DNA of 64,000 nt from Paraplanobispora takensis (GTDB taxonomy: Bacteria; Actinomycetota; Actinomycetes; Streptosporangiales; Streptosporangiaceae). The stretch lies in the NCBI RefSeq assembly GCF_016863195.1, contig NZ_BOOK01000010.1:62001-126000 (forward strand). The letters are read 5' to 3'. Every line of letters begins with the position of its first letter. The first letter of the stretch is position 1. Under the pieces are notes generated by a model. It ran no database searches. It worked only from the letters and a program-made list of their open reading frames with translations, and had not been told where the DNA came from. Positions 15,579 through 23,966 of the stretch are shown piece by piece. The translations under genes and the position numbers were made by a program.

Positions 15579-16922
15579 GTGCGGCGACTGATCGATTCCC
15601 GAGGGGTACGGCTCGCGCTCGCGGCTGTCGTGGCGGCGGCGGTCATCGCGGCCGTGTGCCTGCGCCTGCGCCGTGCGCAGGATCCGGCCCGTCGAAGCGA
15701 TGCCGTTTCCGATCCGGTCCGTCAAGACGGCGTGATCGCCGAGACCGCGGTCCGCGCCGAGAGCGACCTCGTATCCGGCCCCGTATCACCGTGGCCTCCC
15801 GTCCCGATCCTCGGCGTCCCCGCCCCGGAGGACCTCAGACGGTACGCCGGCGGGCCCTCCGCCTTCCGCTCCGGCGTCGAGGACTTCTTCGGAAGGCCGC
15901 CGCGAGAGCCGCTGGACGACGCCACCCGGCGCCGCCTGAACCGCTGGGGCGCCGCCGGGCTCGCGCTCCTGCTCCTGGCGGGCGGCGCACAGCTCGTCGA
16001 GAGCGCGGTCTTCTCCAAGGATCCGGAGCCGGTGACGGAGATTGAGGTCTTGACCTGGCATTCGAGGGAGGCGAGCGGTGAGACCTGCACCGAGAACCCG
16101 CTGAACGGCACCGCCTCCTGCGTGCGGGAAGAGCCTGGGTTGAGCGACGAAGGCTTCTCGCAATTCGCTCAGGACTGGCAGCGGCCCGCCCCGGAGGGCG
16201 AGAAGCCGGAGCCGATCCCGGACGTCGGGACGATTCCCGACGCGGACTGCCGGCCCGGGACCGGCGCCCCGCGGGTGCGTCCGATCAGCCCGGAGGTGAC
16301 CCGGGCGGTGAACCGGCAGTGGCGCCGGATCGAGACGTGGCTGAGGGCCAACGCCCCCCGGAGTCACCGCACGCTCGGCCGCCCCGGAAGCGCCGAGGCG
16401 ATCGCGGAGGCGGAGGCGGGGATGGGACTGCGGTTCCCCGACGCCCTGCGCGCCTCGCTGCTGAGGCACGACGGGAGCGTCTCCGCGGGGGACGCCTGGG
16501 AGTTCGGCTTCGTGGGCGAGGTGAACCTGAGCACCCGGCAGATCCACCGGACCTGGCGGAGCCTCTGCGAGATCGACGCCGATGACATGGTCGACGGAGA
16601 GTACTCCGACCCGCGCTCGGAATGGTGGGACGGCCGCATGATCCCCTTCAGCGCCAACGGGATGGGCGACCATCTCGTGATCGACTCGGCGGAACGCGAC
16701 GTCGGGAACACCGACCACGAGGGGAGCATCGGCTTCGAGTCGGTGGCGGGGCTCCGGTTCCGCTCGTACTACGCCCTGCTGAAGGCCACGGCGGACTCCC
16801 TGGAGACCGGCGGTGCCCTGGGGTATCTGAAGCCCGAGGCGGTCGCCGGTGAACTCGAATGGGAGATCCTCGATGAGACGACCCCGCCGGGGGGACGGAC
16901 GGCGCCGACGACCCGGCCGTGA
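15579..16922 (+). CDS. Membrane protein with C-terminal SMI1/KNR4 (SUKH) domain
   Basis: 447 residues from GTG 15579; an in-frame GTG at 15549 is also possible and no ribosome site decides. A first TM segment (LALAAVVAAAVIAAVCL) starts about residue 10 and a second (GLALLLLAGGAQLVESAVF) about residue 125. The last ~180 residues are a SUKH domain: the opening RQWRRIETWLRANAP, GLRFPDALRASLLRHDGS, EWWDGRMIPFSANGMGDHLVID, and the final SYYALLKATADSLE helix. SUKH domains often neutralise polymorphic toxins. Fusion to two TM segments suggests membrane-localised immunity or a housekeeping adaptor. No toxin is adjacent. Confidence 0.75.
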   Translation: MRRLIDSRGVRLALAAVVAAAVIAAVCLRLRRAQDPARRSDAVSDPVRQDGVIAETAVRAESDLVSGPVSPWPPVPILGVPAPEDLRRYAGGPSAFRSGVEDFFGRPPREPLDDATRRRLNRWGAAGLALLLLAGGAQLVESAVFSKDPEPVTEIEVLTWHSREASGETCTENPLNGTASCVREEPGLSDEGFSQFAQDWQRPAPEGEKPEPIPDVGTIPDADCRPGTGAPRVRPISPEVTRAVNRQWRRIETWLRANAPRSHRTLGRPGSAEAIAEAEAGMGLRFPDALRASLLRHDGSVSAGDAWEFGFVGEVNLSTRQIHRTWRSLCEIDADDMVDGEYSDPRSEWWDGRMIPFSANGMGDHLVIDSAERDVGNTDHEGSIGFESVAGLRFRSYYALLKATADSLETGGALGYLKPEAVAGELEWEILDETTPPGGRTAPTTRP

Positions 16923-16940
16923 CTCCTCTCCAGGCCGGCG

Positions 16941-17354
16941 TCAGAACGTGCGCGCCATGCCCACGGACGCGGGGGCGGTCTCGGTGAACCCGAACTTCTC
17001 GTACAGGTGACGGGCGTCGCCGTCGGCGATCAGCGAGACGTAGGCGGTCGACGGGGCACGCTCTTCCAGCTCGGCCACCAGCGCCGCCATGATCCGCTTG
17101 CCCAGTCCCCGGCCCTGGTGCTGGGGCAGCACGCAGATGTCCACGATCTGGAAGAAACATCCGCCGTCGCCGATGATCCTGCCCATGCCCACCGGCTCGT
17201 CCCCGTGCAGGAGGGTCACGCCGTACCACGTGGCGGCCAGCCCGGTCTGGGCCGCGGCCTGCGACTTCCGGCTGAGGCCGCAGGCGGGGCGCAGGGTCCG
17301 GTAGGTCTCCACGGAGGGGACCCCGGCTCGAACGGTGTAGGGATCATCCGGCAT
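16941..17354 (-). CDS. GNAT-family N-acetyltransferase
   Basis: 137 residues from ATG 17354. The GNAT core is plain: GMGRIIGDGGCFFQIVDICV, the acetyl-CoA P-loop VLPQHQGRGLGKRIM (R/Q-x-x-G-x-G), and the C-terminal ARHLYEKFGF motif. A small-molecule or peptide amine acetyltransferase; substrate unknown. The open frame upstream is continuous with the shifted frame of the preceding winged-helix gene, but the GNAT has its own start 32 nt after that gene's true end. Confidence 0.88.
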   Translation of the reverse strand: MPDDPYTVRAGVPSVETYRTLRPACGLSRKSQAAAQTGLAATWYGVTLLHGDEPVGMGRIIGDGGCFFQIVDICVLPQHQGRGLGKRIMAALVAELEERAPSTAYVSLIADGDARHLYEKFGFTETAPASVGMARTF

Positions 17355-17385
17355 GGGGGCGACGCTACCAAAGCCCCCGGACCCG

Positions 17386-18464
17386 CTAGGGCAGGGCCGC
17401 GTACGCCCGCGCGATCTCCTCGGCGATCTTCCAGGGGAACGCGGAGTCCCCGCCGGGAGACGGGGCGAACGGCGTCGCGGTGACGGTCCGGCGGGCGCCG
17501 CGGCCGGTGTGCTTCCAGGTCCCGACGACGCGGCCGTCGCTGACGACCGTCGGCCGGAAGATCCCGCCGCCGGGGAAGACGCGGTGGGCGAACTCGGCGG
17601 GCAGTACGGCGTGGCGGTCCCGGTAGCCGAGGATGAGCTCGTCGAAGCCGGGCAGCAGGAAGAGGCCCCGGGCCCGGCTCCGGCAGGCGGCCAGCAGGTC
17701 GGGCGTTCGCGGGTCCATGAAGTGCTCGGCACCGTCGACGTCGAGGCGGGCCAGCCGGGGGCGGCGAGCGCGAGCCCGGTGCGGGCCTCGGTGACGCCGA
17801 GATCGGCCCACCTGGCGAAGTCCCGCACGGTGGCGGGGCCGTGGCCGGTGAAATAGCGTCCGGCCAGCTCGCCGATGGCCTCCTCGCGTCCGAGGCGCCG
17901 CGGCTGCGCGATCCACTCGTCGATCAGCACGATCAGCTGTTCGCCGTCGCGCACCGGCCCGAAGCACAGCGTCCCGGTCCGCGCGAGGTGGCCCAGCATG
18001 TGATAGCCGCGCTGGCCCGCCGTGGCCAGCCCGCCCTCCCGCCACACGGACACCAGGTCATCGCGGCACAGCCCCCGCCCGCCCGCCAGCGCGTCCACGG
18101 CCAGTTCGCGGGCCCGTTCGAGTTCCGGCGTGCCGAGTCCCAGGCCGGCACGGCGGGCGGCTGAGCCGGTCACCGCCCGCGCGGCCGACAGCTCCAGCAT
18201 CCAGGGCAGGTCCCCGGCCGGGACGAGGTGCAGGGTGCCGCGCATGGGCCATGACTTGACGATCTCACCGGCGTCGAGCGCGGCCTCGACGGCCTGGCGG
18301 GTGCGCGCCCGGGTGCGCAGCGCGACCGAGGTGAGCGCCCCGCCGTAGTCCTGCGCCTGTACGGCGGCCAGCCTCCGGACGGCCTCGGCCGGGGTGGCGG
18401 CTCCCGGATCGGCGAGCCCCTGCGCCGCGATCCTGAGCAGGGCGATCTCATGCAGGGCCGTCAT
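17386..18464 (-). pseudogene. Winged-helix (YcaQ/AlkZ-like) DNA-binding protein, single frameshift
   Basis: From ATG 18464 the protein reads LLRIAAQGLADP, VRRLAAVQAQDYGGAL, SWPMRGTLHLV and so on: the winged-helix DNA-binding/DNA glycosylase-like family (PF06224 type), normally ~360-400 residues. At the C5 run in codons near 17757-17761 the frame shifts. Adding one base restores LALAAPRLARLDVDGAEHFM and continues through LFLLPGFDELILGYRDR to the stop at 17386, a total of ~360 residues. As written, the ORF instead runs on through the GNAT gene. Either a recent mutation or a homopolymer sequencing error; the downstream part shows no other decay. Confidence 0.75.
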
Positions 18465-18498
18465 GGCCCCACAGCGTAGACGAGCGCCTCCCCGGATC

Positions 18499-20922
18499 TC
18501 AGGCGGCGTCCTGCCAGGGAGTGAGGTGCAGCAGGTCGTCGATCCGCGGGGCGGGCACCGGCGGCGAGAACAGGTACCCCTGGGCGAGCGGGCATCCCAT
18601 CCGCTGGAGGATGCCGGCCTGCTCGCCGGACTCCACGCCCTCGACGACCGTCCGCAGGTTGAGGCTGCCGGCCAGTTCCACGATCGCCTTGGTGAAGGCG
18701 TGGGTCTGGTGGTGGTCGGCCTCGGTGAGCGCGTTGGTGAACGAGCGGTCGATCTTGAGGACGTCGACCGGGAGCGTGCGCAGGTAGGCCAGCGACGAGT
18801 ACCCGGTGCCGAAGTCGTCCAGGGCGATGCGCACACCGTGCTCGCGCAGCAGGGCCAGGACGGAGATGATGCGCTGGGTCTCGGCGGGCGTGGTGGCCAG
18901 CAGCATGCTCTCGGTGATCTCCAGCACCAGCGCCTGCTCGGGGAGCCGGTGGCGCTGCAGGACGGTCAGGACGGCGTCGCTGAAGCTCTCGTCGCGCAGC
19001 TGACGGCCGGAGACGTTGACGGTCACCGAGATGCCGTACTCCTCGTGCCAGCGGCGCGCGTCGGCGCAGGCCTGCTCCAGCACCCACAGGCCGATCGGGA
19101 TGATGAGCCCGGTCTCCTCGGCGATGGGGATGAACACGTCGGGGCGGACGGGCTTTCCCCCCTCGGGGGTCCAGCGCAGCAGGGCCTCCACCGCGGTGAT
19201 CTCGCCGTTGCCGAGGGCCACGACGGGCTGGTAGTTGAGGGTGAGCTCGTTGCGGGCGATGGCCTGGCGCAGGCCGGTGGTCAGGCGCGCGTGCTCCATG
19301 CGGGCCTCGCGCAGGCCCGGGTCGAAGGTGGCGATCTGGTTCTTGCCGGCGCTCTTGGCCGCGTACAGCGCCATGTCGACGTCGCGCAGAGCCTCGGAGG
19401 AGCTGGCGATGGGGATGCCGGCCAGGACGCCGATGCTGGTGGTGAGGTGCAGCTCGCGTCCGGCGCAGCGGTAGGGCGTCTGCAGGGCGTGCAGGATCTG
19501 CTGGGCGACGGCGGTCGCGGTGGCGAGGTCGGCGCCGGGGAGCACCATGGCGAACTCGTCGCCGCCGAGCCGGGCGAGGGTGTGGCCGGTGGAGGCGATG
19601 CCGCGCAGGCGCCGGCCGACCTGGGACAGCAGCTCGTCGCCGACCGGGTGCCCGAAGGTGTCGTTGACGTCCTTGAAGCCGTCGAGGTCGAGCAGGAGCA
19701 GGGCGAGCGGGGCGTCGGTGTCGGCCAGGGCCTCCTGGAGGGCCTCGTTGAGCACCGTGCGGTTGGCCAGCCCGGTCAGCGGGTCGCGTGAGGCGCGGTG
19801 CGAGAGCCTGCGCTGGAGCGACTCCTGCTTGTGCAGGGCGACGGTCAGCTTGGCCGTCTGGGCGATGAGCTGCTCGGCCTGCTCGTCCAGGGCGACGGCG
19901 CGGCTCTCGGCCACGCCGGCGATGATGTTGAGCCGCACCACGAACAGGACGGCCATCTCCACGGTCAGCAGGATGAGCGCCACGTCGTCGTAGGGGTTGA
20001 CGAGCTCGTCGGTCCTGAAGATCAGCGGGATCAGGGTGCAGGCCACCGGGCTGAGCAGGGCCAGGGCGAAGAACACGGTGACCCGCGCCCGGCCGGAGAG
20101 GGCGGAGGACGTCAGCCGCCGCCGTGAACCCGCCAGGCTGGGGTGCAGCGCGGCGGTCCCGATCAGCAGCGCCCAGCCCAGCCAGGCGGTGACGGCCAGC
20201 GTGCCGCCCGGCTGCCCGCCGGCCAGGTCGAGGATGTTGGCGGTGTCGCCCACGAGGAGGAGGGCGAAGGAGGCCGCCAGGAAGACCAGCCAGGGCAGCC
20301 GGCCGCCGTCGAAGAGCATCCGCGCGACCATGCCGAACACGATGAGGTCGACGGCCAGGATGATCATCGCCATGACGATGTCGACGTCGAGGGTCGCGCC
20401 CCGGTCGACCAGGGGATCGACCAGGAAGGTCCAGAACGGCATCGAGACGCCGACGCTGAAGATGGCGCCGTCGATCAGCGAGATCCAGCGCGAGCCGCCG
20501 CTCCCCAGTCCCAGCAGCGCGAGCCCGGCCAGTGCCAGGCCGTAGGAGATCAGGGTGCCGATGTGGGACAGCACGTCGAAGGCGGGGATCTGCAGCCAGT
20601 ACCAGCCGATCCCCTGGAACAGGGTGCCCTCCACGAAGGAGACCGCGGCGGCCGCGGTGATCAGCCGCCAGGACCACCGGTCGGCCAGCCCGTTGCGGCG
20701 CACGCCGATGACGACGGCCGCCACCGAGGCCGCCTGCAGCAGTCCCAGGGTCACCAGACCCGGACCGGGCAGGACCGCGGTGAGCAGCGGGGTGACGACG
20801 GTGAGCACGCCACCGATGAGGAGGTACGCCAGCCAGCCGCGCGACTTGCCCGTGAAGGAAGATCCTGTGGTCCGAACCGCTCCAGGAAACGTCTGACTCA
20901 TCTGCTCTTTCTCATCCGCCAT
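18499..20922 (-). CDS. GGDEF-EAL composite c-di-GMP protein with membrane sensor
   Basis: 807 residues. Eight to ten TM helices fill residues ~30-310 (MASE-like), followed by a short coiled segment. The GGDEF domain begins DPLTGLANR and keeps the active GGDEF motif (LARLGGDEFAMVL). The EAL domain has the intact EAL in AVEALLRW, NVSGRQLRD, DDFGTGYSSLAYL, LKIDRSF and EGVE. Both synthesis and hydrolysis of c-di-GMP are therefore possible. In actinomycetes such proteins influence the BldD development switch. I keep the upstream ATG; another lies seven codons in, after GAGAAAGAG. Monocistronic, 34 nt after the winged-helix gene start. Confidence 0.93.
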   Translation of the reverse strand: MADEKEQMSQTFPGAVRTTGSSFTGKSRGWLAYLLIGGVLTVVTPLLTAVLPGPGLVTLGLLQAASVAAVVIGVRRNGLADRWSWRLITAAAAVSFVEGTLFQGIGWYWLQIPAFDVLSHIGTLISYGLALAGLALLGLGSGGSRWISLIDGAIFSVGVSMPFWTFLVDPLVDRGATLDVDIVMAMIILAVDLIVFGMVARMLFDGGRLPWLVFLAASFALLLVGDTANILDLAGGQPGGTLAVTAWLGWALLIGTAALHPSLAGSRRRLTSSALSGRARVTVFFALALLSPVACTLIPLIFRTDELVNPYDDVALILLTVEMAVLFVVRLNIIAGVAESRAVALDEQAEQLIAQTAKLTVALHKQESLQRRLSHRASRDPLTGLANRTVLNEALQEALADTDAPLALLLLDLDGFKDVNDTFGHPVGDELLSQVGRRLRGIASTGHTLARLGGDEFAMVLPGADLATATAVAQQILHALQTPYRCAGRELHLTTSIGVLAGIPIASSSEALRDVDMALYAAKSAGKNQIATFDPGLREARMEHARLTTGLRQAIARNELTLNYQPVVALGNGEITAVEALLRWTPEGGKPVRPDVFIPIAEETGLIIPIGLWVLEQACADARRWHEEYGISVTVNVSGRQLRDESFSDAVLTVLQRHRLPEQALVLEITESMLLATTPAETQRIISVLALLREHGVRIALDDFGTGYSSLAYLRTLPVDVLKIDRSFTNALTEADHHQTHAFTKAIVELAGSLNLRTVVEGVESGEQAGILQRMGCPLAQGYLFSPPVPAPRIDDLLHLTPWQDAA

Positions 20923-21060
20923 CTGCTGAAACCGGATATCTCAGCTACATAGCATCGGTTCCGGGCAGTGCGCGCACGGTGCCGGACGGTTGCCGGAAGG
21001 TTTCAGTCGGCGGCGCCGGAGGAGCCGTGTCCCGGGCGGTCCGGCGGGCCCGGATCCCAG

Positions 21061-21140
21061 GTCCGGCTCGGGCCTTCCGTGCCCGGCTCACGACTTTCAC
21101 GTCCGGCTCGGGACTTCCACGCCCGGCTCGGGACTTCTCA
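21061..21140. repeat. 20-bp tandem repeat, four copies, overlapping a stop codon
   Basis: Four units of exactly 20 bp (consensus GCCCGGCTCGGGACTTCCAC) run from 21061 to 21140. The last unit contains the TGA stop (21138-21140) of the PCMT-type gene. Confidence 0.85.
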
Positions 21141-22328
21141 GGTCCAGCTCAGGACGAGGTGGGTGTGGCGTTTCCCGATGACCTGCGCACCCGCGGGGAC
21201 GACGGGCCGTCCGTCGGCGGGCAGGGGGCCGCGGCGGGCGTCGATGCGCAGGCCGTCCGACCCGGGACGTCCCGCCGCGTCCCACTCCCGCAGGTGGACG
21301 AGGAGATCGGCGGTGAGCCGGCCGCCGCCGGGGCCGTAGGCGTGGACGGTCAGCCTGCCGTCCGTCCCGGAGGTTCCCAGCACGCACAGGCCGTCCCGGT
21401 CGACGACGCCGAAGGTGATCGCGAAGCCCGGGATCTCCGAAAGGCACGGCAGCCGTCCCGAACGCGCCTCCGCCAGCGAGCAGCAGCGCGGTTCGCGCAC
21501 CGCCAGCCACAGGACGAGCCCGTCGAGGAGCTGCGCCTCCTCGGCGCTCGTCCCGGTGGAGATCTCCATCGAGGGCCCGTCGAGGACCGCGAGGACGTCG
21601 CCGACGTCCCGGGCCTCCGGGAGGAAGATCATCAGCTCGGAGTCGCGGTCGAGGATCCGTACCAGCTCGGGCCCGGCGGAGGGGCCGCGCATGCGCATGA
21701 ACCCGCAGGCCACCACCGAGCGGCTGGTCCAGCGCTCCCCCTCGCGCTCCATCGCCACCGAGCGCTGCACCCCGCGCAGGTCGAGCGGCACGACCAGGCG
21801 CCCGCCGGGAGCCATCTGGTCCAGCCACGCCGGGGCGAGGTCCCAGACTCCGACGGTGGCGATCACACGGTCGTACGGCGCGCGCTCGGCGAAGCCCTCG
21901 AACCCGTCGGCGCACGCCACGGTGACCTCGGGGAATCCGGCCGCCTTCAGGTGATCGCCGGCCTGCCGGGCCACCTCGGGGTCGATGTCGACGCTGACGA
22001 CCTCGCCCCGGGGTCCCACCAGATGGGCCAGCAGCGCCGCGTTGTAACCGGTCCCGGCCCCGACCTCCAGCACCCGCTGCCCGGGGCGGACGTCGAGCTG
22101 GTCGAGCATCATCGCCATGATCGTCGGTTGCGACGAGGAGCTGGTGGGCAGGCCGCCGGCGTCGCGCCTGGTCACGATGGCCTCGTTGCGGTAGGCCGTC
22201 TCGGGCGGGACCTCCGGCAGGAACAGGTGCCGGGGCACCGTCAGCAGAGCGTGCGCCGTGGCGTCGCTGATCCGGCGTTCGCGCACCTGCGCGACCATGC
22301 TCTCGCGCAACGCGCTCAGATCGGCCAT
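21138..22328 (-). CDS. Protein-L-isoaspartate O-methyltransferase family protein
   Basis: 396 residues from ATG 22328 (GAGG upstream). Residues ~1-200 are a PCMT: VPRHLFLPEVPPETAYRNEA, SSSQPTIMAMML, the SAM-binding RVLEVGAGTGYNAALLA, VDIDPEVARQA, and DRVIATVGVWDLAPAWLDQMAPGGRLVVPL. The C-terminal ~190 residues are an extra domain seen in actinobacterial 'methyltransferase, FxLD' or PCMT-like proteins. It may methylate isoaspartyl residues for repair, or modify a ribosomal peptide; no precursor peptide is found beside it. Tandem repeats lie at both ends of the gene. Confidence 0.85.
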   Translation of the reverse strand: MADLSALRESMVAQVRERRISDATAHALLTVPRHLFLPEVPPETAYRNEAIVTRRDAGGLPTSSSSQPTIMAMMLDQLDVRPGQRVLEVGAGTGYNAALLAHLVGPRGEVVSVDIDPEVARQAGDHLKAAGFPEVTVACADGFEGFAERAPYDRVIATVGVWDLAPAWLDQMAPGGRLVVPLDLRGVQRSVAMEREGERWTSRSVVACGFMRMRGPSAGPELVRILDRDSELMIFLPEARDVGDVLAVLDGPSMEISTGTSAEEAQLLDGLVLWLAVREPRCCSLAEARSGRLPCLSEIPGFAITFGVVDRDGLCVLGTSGTDGRLTVHAYGPGGGRLTADLLVHLREWDAAGRPGSDGLRIDARRGPLPADGRPVVPAGAQVIGKRHTHLVLSWT

Positions 22329-22401
22329 CGTCAATCCCTCATCCGGTACGGCGGAACTTCCAGTGTCCTCCGCGGGACCCGGAGGTCTCCAGTGCCGCCC
22401 C

Positions 22402-22503
22402 GTCGGCGAAGTCCCGTCGGCGAAGTCCCGGCGTGAGGTTCCGGCGGTGGGGTTCCGGCGGTGAAGTCCCGTCAGCGGGGTTCCGCCGGTGAAGCTCCGG
22501 TGA
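22402..22503. repeat. Degenerate 14-15-bp tandem repeat upstream of PCMT gene
   Basis: Variants of GGCGAAGTCCCGTC/GGCGGTGGGGTTCC repeat about seven times in the leader of the PCMT-type gene. No gene lies in this stretch. Confidence 0.6.
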
Positions 22504-22690
22504 GCGGTTGCGGACGGCGGGCACGCGAGTGGTGGAGGGTGATCCGCACCACCCTCCACCCGCGACCCTGGGAGCATGGACCGCTGTCCGGCATTCGGGG
22601 GACGAGGCCGGACACCGATCAAACTAGGCGAGCGGTGCCGGGGCGTCTGTGGAGAAATACGCTCACCGGGGGCGGAGCCTTTCGCCCCCC

Positions 22691-22808
22691 GGAGCCCTTC
22701 ACCTCCGGAGTGGTTCACTCCCGGAGCTCTTCGCCTCCGGAGTGGTTCACTCCCGGAGCTCTTCGCCTCCGGAGCTCTTCGCCTCCGGAACCTTTCACTC
22801 CCGGAACC
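22691..22808. repeat. 16-bp tandem repeat, eight units, each with a CTCCGGAG-like dyad
   Basis: GGAG/GGAA cores recur at 22691, 22707, 22723, 22739, 22755, 22771, 22787 and 22803, an exact 16-bp period. Each unit contains a CCGGAG or palindromic CTCCGGAG centre. The array is intergenic between the epimerase 3' end and the PCMT 5' region. The 518-nt gap 22329-22846 holds only this and the preceding repeat. Confidence 0.9.
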
Positions 22809-22846
22809 GGCGATGTCCCAGGAACCGCCGTCGCCGGCGCCGGAGC

Positions 22847-23872
22847 TCAGCCGGACAGCCGGTCCTGCGCCCACTCGGCCAGGATCGCGGCCTCCTTGTC
22901 CGGGTCGATGCCGTGCCGCATCCGCTCGTTGCCGGCGGGCCGCCGCTCCACCGGGATCTCGCGGAGCCAGGCCCATGTGTCGCGGACGGTCTCCGCCACC
23001 GGACGGCAGGTCAGCCCGGCCGCGCGGGCCTTGGCGGAGGAGGGCAGCCAGACCCCGGCGAACTCCGGGTCGCGGGGGGCCCAGATCGGCAGCTCCGTCC
23101 ACGGCTGGACCTTGCGGTCGAGCAGGAACCGGTCGTCCACCCAGACGAACTCGGCGTCCGAGCCCGTCGCGGTCCGGCACTCCTGGAGGAAACCGGCGTA
23201 GGTGGCGTTCCCCTCCACCCCGCTGACGAAGAACCGGTCGGCCGTGCCGGCCTCGGCCTGGGTGAGCGTGAAGGCCGCGATGTCGCGGGCGTCGATGAGC
23301 TGCATGGCCATCTCCGGGTCGCCCGGCGCGAGGACCTTCCCGCCCCGGTCGATCCGGGTCAGCCACCAGGGCAGCCGGCCGACGTTCTCATGGGGGCCGA
23401 GGATGAGCCCCGGCTCGATGATCAGGGCGTTGCCGTCGAAGCCCTGCTCCACCGCGCGCTCGCAGCCCGCCTTGAGCACGCCGTAGTCGCCGTCCTCGGG
23501 ACCGGCGTCGGGCGCGCATTCGAAACGGGGGGAGCTCTCGTCCGTCGGGCCCGTACGCGGCCAGTCGGAACAGGCGGAGATGCTGGAGATGAACGCGTAG
23601 GTGGCGGCCCTGCCGTTGAGCGCGCGCACCGATTGGCCGACCACCCGGGGGACGAAGCCGCAGACGTCGATCACGGCGTCCCACTCGCGGCCGCCCGCCA
23701 GCCGAGCCAGGTCGTCGGAAGACTGCCGGTCACCCCTGACCGCCTCGACGCCGGGCAGGTCCTTCCCGCTCTTCCCGCGGTTGAACGTCGTCACCTCGTG
23801 CCCGCGGCGCAGGGCCTCTTCCACGATCGCCCGGCCGAGGAAGACCGAGCCGCCGATAACCAGAGTTCTCAT
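22847..23872 (-). CDS. NAD-dependent epimerase / reductase (extended SDR-like)
   Basis: 341 residues from ATG 23872. The nucleotide-binding loop GGSVFLG at residues 7-13 is the atypical-SDR GGxxFxG form of CSP41/epimerase-like reductases. Further marks are EVTTFNRGKSG, the FISSISACSDW segment in place of the usual YxxxK Ser, and YGVLKAGCERAV, which supplies Tyr and Lys. The C-terminal half resembles NAD-dependent epimerase/dehydratases used on nucleotide sugars or isoflavonoid-like substrates. Substrate unknown. It ends 38 nt past the 16-bp repeat array. Confidence 0.87.
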   Translation of the reverse strand: MRTLVIGGSVFLGRAIVEEALRRGHEVTTFNRGKSGKDLPGVEAVRGDRQSSDDLARLAGGREWDAVIDVCGFVPRVVGQSVRALNGRAATYAFISSISACSDWPRTGPTDESSPRFECAPDAGPEDGDYGVLKAGCERAVEQGFDGNALIIEPGLILGPHENVGRLPWWLTRIDRGGKVLAPGDPEMAMQLIDARDIAAFTLTQAEAGTADRFFVSGVEGNATYAGFLQECRTATGSDAEFVWVDDRFLLDRKVQPWTELPIWAPRDPEFAGVWLPSSAKARAAGLTCRPVAETVRDTWAWLREIPVERRPAGNERMRHGIDPDKEAAILAEWAQDRLSG

Positions 23873-23966
23873 GCCGCCTCATTCTTCGCATTCCATGGGA
23901 GCCGGGACCATGGATTTCACCTCCGGCGCAAGCCGTACGCCGAGAGCGGACCGACCGGGGGCGGGG

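Noticed and set aside
16941-18836. A 631-residue minus-strand ORF spanning the winged-helix and GNAT genes
   Set aside because: It is created by a one-base frameshift plus chance open frame. Each part matches a separate family with its own start or stop.
22691-22808. Possible CRISPR array
   Set aside because: Units are contiguous 16-bp repeats without unique spacers, and no cas genes are present.
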